In this document: one piece after another, positions 42,813-51,335 of the stretch | How positions within the stretch are numbered: position 1 is the stretch's first letter | Layout: each line of letters opens with the position of its first letter | Assembly (NCBI GenBank): GCA_964610885.1 | Contig: CAZSWR010000001.1 | Coordinates: 1-64,000 of the forward strand | From: CAZSWR01 sp964610885 | GTDB lineage: Bacteria; Bacteroidota; Ignavibacteria; Kapaibacteriales; UBA2268 | Length of the DNA: 64,000 nt | Reading direction: 5' to 3' | Made by a program: the position numbers and the translations under genes | The notes under the pieces: model-generated | Seen by the model: the letters and a program-made list of their open reading frames with translations, nothing else | Told to the model about the DNA's origin: nothing | The model's database searches: none

Positions 42813-45800
42813 TTAATTGAGCTTTTGTGAGCGTTCGATATATTGAACAAGTTTACCAAGTGGTCTTGATACAGAAGAGTTATTCTTGACGTACTCTTTA
42901 TTACCAACGATATAAAGTGTATTCCTTGCTCTTGTTACAGCTACATTTACCAAATTCGGAACAGAATTATCTATCCAATGAATTTTTGAGGATGGCGAGT
43001 TATCAGTAACAACTAAACTATAAATAATTACATCTTTCTCGTCACCTTGGAATTTGTGAACTGTGTCTGCAATGATTCTTTCTCTTAGTTTTATTGGAAT
43101 TTTTGTATTAAGCTGCTCAGCTTGATTTTTAAAAGGTGTAACAATTCCAATGGATATATTATTATGTTCTGTTGCAAGCTTTGTTGCGATGTCAATACAC
43201 TTCAAAACTTCTTCGGTATTGACATTAATATTATCTGCTTTTTGTTGTCCTTGCACATCAATCCAAATAATTCCATTAGGTTTTAATTTAAATTGAGAAT
43301 CAGAAGTACATACTTTTAGTTGACTTCCTAACACTCTGGTGTAAAAAGTTTCGTTGGAATAACCAATAATATGTGGGTGACAACGGTAATGTCTATCAAT
43401 CATAATAGGTACATTGTTAGGAGCTGATGTAAGTGCTAGTAAATCTTTACAGTAATCCCATAAAGACTTGCTGTTGTAATTTAAAAATGCACAATTGCTA
43501 ATAAGCAAATGTTCCTTAATCAATGCTTCTTCGAAATCATTTACTTGTGAAATATGACGTAATTGCATTGGATCGCCAATTACGACTAATTGTTTGGTTC
43601 TTAGAATTAATGGAATAGCAGATGCAATATCACATTGAGACGCTTCATCAACGACTACCATATCAAATAATTCATTTTCAAGAGGAAATGCTGATTTTGC
43701 TGATAAGCTAGTTACACAAGTAATATTGAAAAAGTCCAGAAATGACTTCGTCGAATTTGAAAAATATTCAATTTCTTCATATTTCCATGGAATATTGTCC
43801 GGTAAATAGTCTTTGTAGTTGTTAATTATTGATATTTGATTTTTATTAAATTTTTGTTTTATTAACGCAACAACTAAAGGTTTACTAATGTTATTTATTT
43901 CAAGTTTACTATTATGAATACTTTTCAAAATATTTGACTCGTCTTTTGAGATTACATCGATTCTTCGTTCGCATTCTTTATGATTACTTTGAAGATTTTT
44001 GTATTCTTTTTGCAATTGTAAAAAACTTTCAATATACTTCATTGCTTCAGAAAATATTGATATTAGTTGCGAGTATAAATGAACTATATCATCGGCGTTT
44101 TTAAACTCTGAAGGCTGAGTTTTAAAATTCATATTTGCAAGATGCTTCTTGATTTGAATGGGATAATGTTCAATAATATTTAAAATATTCGTAGACAATT
44201 TTGTTTTATAAAACAAATTGAAAAATATTTTATAAATACCTGAGTTTTTTGAAACAACAAGATTTCTTCCAATTTTTAGCGCGGAGATTAAACTATCTAA
44301 GAATGCTATATCGAAGGATTCTCGGAAAAAATCAATATTAGAGTTGTCGTTCAGCAAGTTGCTAATTTTGTTATTTGTGATTCTGATTCTATCTTCAATA
44401 CTAGGTAAAGCAAGCTTCAATTGTTTCAATTGTTCTAATGTTGATTCGTTCTTTTTTATTGATTGCCTATGAATTTCCATCTGTTCCATTAATTTTTTAA
44501 CTTCACTTGATTGTCCTTCTTGTGTAGGAATAATATCAATAATTTTTTGTATGGCAGGTATTGTAGTATTACCTAAAACATTTTTAGAGCCGAATCTTAA
44601 AAAGAAGCCAGTGTCGTCAATCAGATCGAATCTATCTTTTACATTATCTACAGCTTTATTATTCTTACTTGCGACCAATACTTTCTTATTGAGTAAAACT
44701 GCATTTGCTAAAATATTAAGAATGACTTGTGTCTTCCCGCTTCCTGGAGGTCCGGTTATTACGCTTAATCTATTATTGAAAGCACTTGTGACAGCTATCT
44801 TTTGAGTTTCATCCATATCACAAATCTGAATTAAATCACTATCGCTGTAATTATTAATAGTGTTATTGAATTTGGAATGTGAAAGAAAACACTCTAATAA
44901 ACTTTGTCTGATAATATTGCTTTTGTTAATCTTGCCTAGTTCGCTATTAACTTGGCTTAGTGCGAGACTTTTGGAACTTAATCCTAAAGATAATTCATTT
45001 GAAAAAACAATATTATTATCAATATTTGATTTAAAAACTGAAATCAATCCTTGAAATGTTGATTGCTCTTTTAAAGCATCTTCAACTCTGTTAATCTGAT
45101 CTTCTGAAAACTCTAACTTCTCAAATGCTTTATTATTAATAGAGAAGTCGGAGAATTTCCAAGGTATTTTTTGATCGTCGATTCTAATATTCTTTATATC
45201 ACTATATGGAATGATATAATTCATAATAATATAAGTCTTATTGTTCAGGCTAATTTCTAAACCGATAAATAAGTCTTTAGGCAATTTCGTCTTTTTTTCA
45301 TCTATGTTATTTTTAAAAATTTTCACAAAATCTTTGTTGTTTGATAAATCAATACTAGCAATATTATTCTGAGTATCAAGCATAGGATACTTAAATAATT
45401 CACTTATTTCTGGTTCCTTTTTCTGCTCGAGCTCAACAATTGACTTGTAGAACTGAATTATTCTCTCATTGGGGCTTAAATCATTGGGTGTTATTTTTTT
45501 CATAATGGTCTCAATAGTTGTTATGAAATTTAAATGGATTGGAAGTTGTGGATAATAATCAGTTTTAATTACATTAATATTTTGGCCTTTTATTCTAAAA
45601 ACTAATAATTTAATAGTACCTCTTGTGTTTAATAAATTTCCGCTTTTATGTTTTATCAATTCCTTTTCTGAGATATTTAGATGATTGGCAAAACAGTCTA
45701 TTCGAGTCGAATTCAAGTTTAATGGTCCAACGCAAATGAAGTAATGTTCACCATTAATGTTGTCAGAAACAAGATTTGCTAACTTTTTTAAATTTATTGT

Positions 45801-46331
45801 AGTTATATCTAGGATATTCGAAAAGAAGTTAATTGTAAGGTTTTGAGAAGATTTAATATCTGATAGTTCTACATTGTCTATGTATTTATTAATAGTGTTT
45901 ATCCTATTCTTATCGTTTACATAAGAATTTAAAATAAGTTTTGCCTTTGATAAAGCTTTATTTGATGGCTCAATAAGAGTTATTTTTTGAATTTTGTTCG
46001 GAATTTTATTCTCATTTAAATAATCAATAAAGCATGCAGTTGCTAAACCTTGACCGCAGCCCCAGTCTATTATTTCAAAGTCCTTATCAAAAACTTGATG
46101 AGGATTGCCAATAGAAGATAGAGCTGATTGAATCTTTGCTTCGTGCATATTACCATATGCTGCAAGATAACAATTCAATTCATCTTCGGTATTAAGTAAT
46201 CCAATACCGTGATTTAAAATGGTCCATGGCCTTATTCTATTTTCCTCGGTCAGATTATTCCGCGCGATGTCGATAAATCTTTGGAATGTCAGGTTTTGTA
46301 TATGATTGATATTGTGAATAGAGTCATACAT
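42813..46331 (-). CDS. Fusion of SAM-methyltransferase-like domain and superfamily 1 (UPF1/DNA2-like) helicase
   Basis: 1172 residues. Residues about 80-210 resemble a class I methyltransferase: FEIIDWGCGQGLATACF (86-101; glycine loop) and KITLIEPS (116-123; acidic end of strand 2). The later catalytic part is unclear. Residues about 500-1172 form an SF1B helicase: Q motif DETQ (507-510), Walker A TGPPGSGKT (526-534), VASKNNKAVDNV (Ia), a long coiled-coil-like insertion (about 595-860), Walker B VVVDEASQCD, motif III GDPMQL, IGIVTPFKNQAEQL (V region), VNVAVTRARNTLYIVGN (VI). No nuclease motif seen. Very AT-rich versus purD and fumC on either side, suggesting transfer. Likely a nucleic-acid processing or defence protein, with DUF1848 as partner. 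Confidence 0.85.
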   Translation of the reverse strand: MYDSIHNINHIQNLTFQRFIDIARNNLTEENRIRPWTILNHGIGLLNTEDELNCYLAAYGNMHEAKIQSALSSIGNPHQVFDKDFEIIDWGCGQGLATACFIDYLNENKIPNKIQKITLIEPSNKALSKAKLILNSYVNDKNRINTINKYIDNVELSDIKSSQNLTINFFSNILDITTINLKKLANLVSDNINGEHYFICVGPLNLNSTRIDCFANHLNISEKELIKHKSGNLLNTRGTIKLLVFRIKGQNINVIKTDYYPQLPIHLNFITTIETIMKKITPNDLSPNERIIQFYKSIVELEQKKEPEISELFKYPMLDTQNNIASIDLSNNKDFVKIFKNNIDEKKTKLPKDLFIGLEISLNNKTYIIMNYIIPYSDIKNIRIDDQKIPWKFSDFSINNKAFEKLEFSEDQINRVEDALKEQSTFQGLISVFKSNIDNNIVFSNELSLGLSSKSLALSQVNSELGKINKSNIIRQSLLECFLSHSKFNNTINNYSDSDLIQICDMDETQKIAVTSAFNNRLSVITGPPGSGKTQVILNILANAVLLNKKVLVASKNNKAVDNVKDRFDLIDDTGFFLRFGSKNVLGNTTIPAIQKIIDIIPTQEGQSSEVKKLMEQMEIHRQSIKKNESTLEQLKQLKLALPSIEDRIRITNNKISNLLNDNSNIDFFRESFDIAFLDSLISALKIGRNLVVSKNSGIYKIFFNLFYKTKLSTNILNIIEHYPIQIKKHLANMNFKTQPSEFKNADDIVHLYSQLISIFSEAMKYIESFLQLQKEYKNLQSNHKECERRIDVISKDESNILKSIHNSKLEINNISKPLVVALIKQKFNKNQISIINNYKDYLPDNIPWKYEEIEYFSNSTKSFLDFFNITCVTSLSAKSAFPLENELFDMVVVDEASQCDIASAIPLILRTKQLVVIGDPMQLRHISQVNDFEEALIKEHLLISNCAFLNYNSKSLWDYCKDLLALTSAPNNVPIMIDRHYRCHPHIIGYSNETFYTRVLGSQLKVCTSDSQFKLKPNGIIWIDVQGQQKADNINVNTEEVLKCIDIATKLATEHNNISIGIVTPFKNQAEQLNTKIPIKLRERIIADTVHKFQGDEKDVIIYSLVVTDNSPSSKIHWIDNSVPNLVNVAVTRARNTLYIVGNKEYVKNNSSVSRPLGKLVQYIERSQKLN

Positions 46332-46612
46332 TTTATATTGTGTTTTCTAGAATTATATGAAAGAAAATTCTTCTAAGAGTTGCTTCAATGGTTAATTTTA
46401 TTGTTAGTAATAGTATCAATAACATTTATCTCAATACTCATTTCGTATTCAATGTACTAACTTAAATATTAACAACGGCTTATTTTAAGAAAAACAAACA
46501 ATTTTTGCGAACGATGTAAAAACCTTCCTCAACTTACAAAATCCCAAAACCAATTCCAAATAATATTTATTAGCTGATTTCTAATCTTGTTGCTATACGT
46601 TCCCAACCACAA
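46332..46612. other. AT-rich spacer upstream of the helicase gene
   Basis: 281 bp holding the presumed promoter of the helicase-DUF1848 pair. No standard TTG-N19-TAnnTTTG pair was found on the minus strand, and no gene is seen. Confidence 0.45.
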
Positions 46613-46648
46613 AAAAGCCCGTTTCAGTCGATTCTGAAACGGGCTTTT
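46613..46648 (-). terminator. Rho-independent terminator of fumC
   Basis: Stem AAAAGCCCGTTTCAG/CTGAAACGGGCTTTT with a 6-nt loop, 33 bp past the fumC stop; T-runs flank it on both strands, so it could act both ways. Confidence 0.88.
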
Positions 46649-46680
46649 CCATATCGGTTGCCGATGCTTGTGGGGGGCGA

Positions 46681-48072
46681 TTATTTCTTCGGCCCGAGCA
46701 TTTCCGACGGGCGGACAAATTGGTCGAATTGCTCGGCGGTGAGCAGTCCGAGAGTGATTGCCGCGTCTTTCAGTGTCGTGTTGTTGTGGTGCGCGTGTTT
46801 GGCGATCTTGGCGGCGTTGTCGTACCCGATGTGCGGGTTGAGCGCCGTTACGAGCATCAGCGTGTTGTTCATGTAGAAATCAAGTTTCTCTTTGATCGGC
46901 TCGATTCCGACGGCGCAATGCTCTTCAAACATCGTGCAGGTGTCCGTGAGCAATCTGGCGCTTTGCAGAAAGTTATATGCGATCAGCGGTTTGAACACGT
47001 TCAACTCGAAATTGCCGCTTGCGCCGCCGAAGTTGATTGCTGCGTCGTTTCCAAACACTTGGACGGCCACCATAGTCATGGCTTCGCTCTGCGTCGGGTT
47101 CACCTTGCCGGGCATGATCGACGATCCGGGTTCGTTTTCCGGGATTGCCAATTCGCCGAAACCGCAGCGCGGGCCGGAGGCCATCCAGCGGACGTCGTTA
47201 GCAATTTTCATAAGCGAGGCGGCGAGAGTTTTCAGAGCGCCGTGGGCGAATACGAGCGCATCGTGGCCGGCGAGGGCCTCGAATTTGTTCGGAGCAGAAA
47301 CGAACGGAAGGCCAGTCAGTTCGGCGATCTTCGCGGCGACTTTCCGGGCGAAGTCTGCGTGGGCGTTCAGTCCGGTGCCGACGGCCGTGCCGCCGAGAGC
47401 CAATTCGTAGAGGCCGGGGAGCACGAGGTTAACTCTTTCGAGCGCCATCGTCAGTTGCTGCACGTAGCCGGAGAATTCCTGGCCGAGCGTTATCGGAACG
47501 GCGTCCATAAGGTGCGTACGGCCGCTCTTGATCAGTGGTGCGAATTCTTCGCTTTTTTTCTTCAGCGTGTCGCGCAGCTTGGTAACCGCCGGGATCAGCT
47601 CGAGGGCGAGCACTTCGGCGGCTGCGATGTGCATTGCCGTGGGGAATGTATCGTTCGAGCTTTGGCTCTTGTTCACGTCGTCGTTCGGGTGGATCGGCTT
47701 CTTGGAGCCGAGCTGGCCGCCGAGCATTTCGATTGCGCGGTTGGAGATGACCTCGTTCGAGTTCATGTTGCTTTGCGTGCCGGAGCCTGTTTGCCAGATC
47801 GAGAGGGGAAAATGTTCGTCCAATTTGCCTGCGATCACCTCGTCGGCCGCTTTGGAAATGATTTCAGCTTTGTCTTGGGCCAAAACGCCAAGTTCGGCAT
47901 TGGTGAGTGCAGCAGCTTTTTTCAGTGTTCCCATTGCTTTGATGATAGGCCGTGGCATTTTCTCGATACCGATTGCGAAGTGGATCAGCGAGCGGGCTGT
48001 TTGGGCGCCGTAGTACCTGTCGTTCGGTACGGAGATTTCGCCCATCGAATCGCGTTCTATTCTTGTTTCCAT
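46681..48072 (-). CDS. fumC: Class II fumarate hydratase
   Basis: 463 residues, normal size. Signature GSSIMPGKVNPTQSEA with the catalytic Ser region; also TGSGTQSNMNSNEV, the HPNDDVNKSQSSNDTFPTA block, and GRTHLMDAVPITLGQEF. Converts fumarate to L-malate in the TCA cycle or its reductive branch; oxygen-stable and iron-free. It stands alone, with its terminator at 46.6 kb. The related aspartase/argininosuccinate lyase families are excluded by the SS-x-MPGKxN context and the SNDTFPTAMHIAA block. Confidence 0.95.
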   Translation of the reverse strand: METRIERDSMGEISVPNDRYYGAQTARSLIHFAIGIEKMPRPIIKAMGTLKKAAALTNAELGVLAQDKAEIISKAADEVIAGKLDEHFPLSIWQTGSGTQSNMNSNEVISNRAIEMLGGQLGSKKPIHPNDDVNKSQSSNDTFPTAMHIAAAEVLALELIPAVTKLRDTLKKKSEEFAPLIKSGRTHLMDAVPITLGQEFSGYVQQLTMALERVNLVLPGLYELALGGTAVGTGLNAHADFARKVAAKIAELTGLPFVSAPNKFEALAGHDALVFAHGALKTLAASLMKIANDVRWMASGPRCGFGELAIPENEPGSSIMPGKVNPTQSEAMTMVAVQVFGNDAAINFGGASGNFELNVFKPLIAYNFLQSARLLTDTCTMFEEHCAVGIEPIKEKLDFYMNNTLMLVTALNPHIGYDNAAKIAKHAHHNNTTLKDAAITLGLLTAEQFDQFVRPSEMLGPKK

Positions 48073-48558
48073 AACTATAATGCGTTTAGTGGTAAAAATG
48101 CTTCACTACTTTTTGCAAATTACATTTTGCAAGCAATCTAAATTAGATATATAAAGAATAATATCAAAATTAAAGTTTCTTGTGTTTGACGAATATTCAT
48201 CGGCGCGGCCGGTATGCGCCGGTGTATTATGAATGGTTTTGTCTCGTTTTATATGAGTTAATTGTTCTAATAATAAACCACCCCTTTTGGGGGCTGTCTC
48301 AAAAGTGTCATTCTGAACGAAGTGAAGAATCCATGCCATTCATAAGTCCTTGCTAATAATGGATGTATCGCTTCGTTCAACATGATCAAAAACAGTTTTT
48401 CGGACTTATGAGACAGCCCCATAGAAATCCATTGTGTAGCATTGGATTTCAGGGGTGGTTAGTAACTCTTGGATGAGATGAATATTTCCCGGATTCAATT
48501 GCTAATGTAGTTTCGTGATTTTTTTGTAATTTGCAGTTTTTGTATCAGTAATTCTGGT
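48073..48558. other. Gene-free region between divergent fumC and the HAD-UbiA gene
   Basis: 486 bp. It contains the inverted-repeat element at 48290-48420 and presumably the two divergent promoters. Apparent short frames here overlap the repeat and are not believable genes. Confidence 0.5.
48290..48420. repeat. 131-bp inverted-repeat element with crossing internal stems
   Basis: Ends are GGGGCTGTCTCA (48290-48301) and its reverse complement (48409-48420). Inside, GAACGAAGTGAAGAATCC (48315-48332) pairs imperfectly with GGATGTATCGCTTCGTTC (48361-48378), and CATAAGTCC (48341-48349) pairs with GGACTTATG (48402-48410). The two inner stems cross, so they form either a pseudoknot or two alternative folds. 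The GTCATTCTGAACGAAGTGAAG part is like a repeat seen widely in Bacteroidetes intergenic DNA. MITE-like; no reading frame. Confidence 0.78.
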
Positions 48559-49995
48559 TTGGTTTTGCAAGTTAAAGAAGTTCCTCTTTGTGTAGATTTA
48601 GACGGCTCGCTAACGTACACCGATACTCTTTTCGAGTCGGTCGTTTGCGCGCTGAAAACTAAGCTTATCGTCTTGCTTTACCTACCGTTTTGGATACTTC
48701 GCGGGCGTACTTACCTGAAGAACCGACTTGGCGACTATGCAGTGCCAAACGTCGAACTCCTCCCGTATAACGAAGCAGTGCTCGATTTCGTACGCGCCGA
48801 AAAGGAAAAGGGACGTACTATCGTTCTGGCAACGGCAACGATTAGCAAGATTGCCGATGCCGTCGAAAAACACCTGAGGCTGTTTGATGCGGTTTACTCC
48901 AGCTCGCGCACTCTGAACCTGCTTTCGACCAATAAACAAGCGCTTCTCATAATGGAATTTGGCGAAAAGGGGTATGACTACGTTGGGGACAGCTCGAACG
49001 ATTTGGCTGTCTGGTCGTCTGCCCGCCGCGCGATCGTCGTCAGCTCGAATGACTCTTTTATTGCAAAAGCAAAAGAAACCAACCCTGACGTAACCGTGCT
49101 GCCTTCGGTCCGCAAGGGATTTCGCCCGCTTGTGAAGCAAATGCGTATTTACCAATGGGTCAAGAACCTGTTGCTATTCCTTCCGATACTTCTGGCGCAC
49201 CGTTGGGGCTACGTCGAAGGATTCGTTTCTGTCGGTTTGGCATTCCTCTCCTTTGGCCTATCGGCTTCGTTCGTCTATATCGTGAACGATTTGGTGGACT
49301 TGGATTCGGACCGTTCGCACCCGAACAAACGCCGGCGGCCACTGGCGAGCGGCGCGTTCAGCATCAAGCGTGCTATTGCCGTGCTTCCCGTACTTCCTTT
49401 GCTTAGCTTTGCTCTTGCTTTGGCCTACCTGCCGATCGAGTTCGTGCTCGCGTTGGTGGCCTATTTGATCATCACATTCATGTATTCATTCAAGTTGAAG
49501 CGTATTTACATCGTGGATGTGATTATTCTATCCATGCTATATACTGTCAGGATACTGGCCGGATCGCTCGCTTGCGATGTGCCCGTTTCGTCGTGGATGC
49601 TCCAGTTTTCAGTGTTCCTGTTCACGAGTTTGGCATTCGTCAAGCGCTATACTGAACTTCGCACGGCTGCTTCCTTGGGCAACAAATCCGCCAAGGGACG
49701 CGGCTATTCCACCTCGGACATCGAGATGATTCGTTCCGTCGGGCCGATCAGTGGATACTTGGCTGTGCTTGTTTTCGCGTTCTACCTGAATAGCGCAGAG
49801 GTGGCGCGGCTCTACGCAAATACTGTAACGCTCTGGCCCGTAACGCTATGCCTGCTGTTTTGGATCACGAGAATCTGGTTCAAGGCGCACCGCGGAGAAA
49901 TGACCGACGACCCAATAGTTTTCACAATTAAAGACCCGGCAAGCTATGCCGTATTTTTGATAATCATAGCCCTGCTTATCGGAGCTGTTATATGA
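48559..49995 (+). CDS. HAD phosphatase-UbiA prenyltransferase fusion (polyprenyl-phosphate phosphoribosyltransferase type)
   Basis: 478 residues. Start is TTG at 48559 or 48565: no ATG or GTG lies between the upstream stop (48508) and the first motif. Residues about 8-190 are a HAD hydrolase: nucleophile DLDGSLTYTD, then LATATI and GDSSNDLAVW for the last motif. Residues about 195-478 are a UbiA-type membrane domain with about nine helices and the motif NDLVDLDSDRSHPNKRRRPLASG. It resembles Rv3806c-type enzymes that move ribose-5-phosphate from PRPP to polyprenyl phosphate; the HAD part could remove the 5-phosphate. It overlaps the DprE1-like gene by 4 bases (ATGA), in line with this pathway. 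Confidence 0.85.
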   Translation: MVLQVKEVPLCVDLDGSLTYTDTLFESVVCALKTKLIVLLYLPFWILRGRTYLKNRLGDYAVPNVELLPYNEAVLDFVRAEKEKGRTIVLATATISKIADAVEKHLRLFDAVYSSSRTLNLLSTNKQALLIMEFGEKGYDYVGDSSNDLAVWSSARRAIVVSSNDSFIAKAKETNPDVTVLPSVRKGFRPLVKQMRIYQWVKNLLLFLPILLAHRWGYVEGFVSVGLAFLSFGLSASFVYIVNDLVDLDSDRSHPNKRRRPLASGAFSIKRAIAVLPVLPLLSFALALAYLPIEFVLALVAYLIITFMYSFKLKRIYIVDVIILSMLYTVRILAGSLACDVPVSSWMLQFSVFLFTSLAFVKRYTELRTAASLGNKSAKGRGYSTSDIEMIRSVGPISGYLAVLVFAFYLNSAEVARLYANTVTLWPVTLCLLFWITRIWFKAHRGEMTDDPIVFTIKDPASYAVFLIIIALLIGAVI

Positions 49996-51305
49996 GTATA
50001 AATAATTATCCGTCTTGGGGCCTGTATCCCAAGCACGAACCCAAGGATGTAAAGAAAGTTTTTTGGCGAAGCGAGATTCCCGACCTTAGCGCAATCGACG
50101 GCAACGTGTTGGCCTATGGCTGCGGCAAGAGCTATGGCGATTCCTGCCAAAACGGTGGCGGGACGCTGATCGATATGCGCTCGATGAACCGATTCATCGA
50201 ATTCGATCCCGAAAGAGGCATTTTCCGCGCCGAGGCCGGCGTTACGCTTGCCCAGGCTCTCGATTTCCTCGTGCCGCGCGGATGGTTCCTCGCTTCCACT
50301 CCCGGCACTAAATTCATCACAGTTGGCGGCGCCGTGGCTAACGATGTCCATGGCAAGAACCACCACAAACGTGGCACATTCGGCTCGAACGTCATCAGAT
50401 TCGAATTGCTGCGCTCCACAGGCGAGCGCTTCATTTGTTCGAGGGAAGAAAATCCCGACCTCTTCAGCGCGACCATCGGCGGGCTGGGACTGACCGGCAT
50501 TATTACGTGGGTAGAGTTCAAGATTATCCCTGTCAAGAGTGCTTTTATTGCCAATGAAAATATAAAATACGATTCGCTCGATGGCTTCTTCGACATAAAT
50601 GATGAATCCGAAAATGCTTTCGACTACACTGTCTCGTGGGTGGACTGCACGGCAACCGATGGCTCTTTGGGCCGTGGGATTTTCAATCGTGGCCGCCATG
50701 CAGACCCCGCGATCGACGAAGTGCCAAAGGAACGTCCCGCGAAGGCGATTGATTTCCCGATCTCCGCGCCGTTCATCAATAAATACACTGTCGAGGCCTT
50801 CAATCGTTTGTATTTCCACAAGCAAAACGAAAGAATCAACCGCGCTGTCGTGCATTACAATTCATTCTTCTATCCGCTCGATGCCATTCACAATTGGAAC
50901 CGCGCCTATGGAGCCAATGGTTTCTTGCAGTACCAATTCGTCGTCCCGTTCGGCGGGGAGCGAGCAATGTTGCGTGAGTTTTTGGTTCAGGTTGGGAAAT
51001 CCGGCCTGTCTTCGTTCCTCGTCGTGCTCAAGACATTTGGCGATGTTCCTTCGCCAGGCATGCTTTCATTCCCGAGGTCCGGCGTAACGCTGGCAATAGA
51101 TTTCAGGATCACCGGCGAGGAAACTTTCAATCTTTGCCGCCGTCTCGATTCGGTTGTCAAGGCGTATGGCGGAGTGCTGTATCCGGCCAAGGACGCGAGA
51201 ATGAACGGCGCTGACTTTCGCGCTTTCTATCCGAATTGGGAAAAATTCACAAAATTTATCGATCCGAAATTCTCGTCCAACTTCTGGCGCAGGGTGATGG
51301 AATAA
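49992..51305 (+). CDS. DprE1-like FAD-dependent polyprenylphosphoryl-ribose oxidase
   Basis: 437 residues. FAD-binding PCMH fold: YGCGKSYGDSCQNGGGTLIDM, EAGVTLAQALDFL, TPGTKFITVGGAVANDVHGKNHH (the DVHGKNHH block is highly typical of DprE1), GTFGSNVI. C-terminal substrate domain has GVTLAIDFRI and LYPAKDARMNGADF, the latter with the Lys that contacts substrate in the mycobacterial enzyme. It oxidises the ribose 2'-OH to a ketone; DprE2 then reduces it to arabinose. In the position of mycobacterial C387 this protein has Ala (TLAIDF). 4-base overlap with the UbiA gene; DprE2-like gene follows after 30 bp. Confidence 0.88.
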   Translation: MSINNYPSWGLYPKHEPKDVKKVFWRSEIPDLSAIDGNVLAYGCGKSYGDSCQNGGGTLIDMRSMNRFIEFDPERGIFRAEAGVTLAQALDFLVPRGWFLASTPGTKFITVGGAVANDVHGKNHHKRGTFGSNVIRFELLRSTGERFICSREENPDLFSATIGGLGLTGIITWVEFKIIPVKSAFIANENIKYDSLDGFFDINDESENAFDYTVSWVDCTATDGSLGRGIFNRGRHADPAIDEVPKERPAKAIDFPISAPFINKYTVEAFNRLYFHKQNERINRAVVHYNSFFYPLDAIHNWNRAYGANGFLQYQFVVPFGGERAMLREFLVQVGKSGLSSFLVVLKTFGDVPSPGMLSFPRSGVTLAIDFRITGEETFNLCRRLDSVVKAYGGVLYPAKDARMNGADFRAFYPNWEKFTKFIDPKFSSNFWRRVME

Positions 51306-51335
51306 AGTTGATTACAAAAACCTAAAGGTATATAT

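Noticed and set aside
42813..46331. Nuclease domain in the helicase fusion (which would make it a known helicase-nuclease defence protein)
   Set aside because: No PD-(D/E)xK, HNH or PLD motif could be found on reading the sequence; a weak one cannot be excluded.
48106..48339. 77-residue minus-strand frame
   Set aside because: Begins within the inverted-repeat element and has no ribosome-binding site or family match.
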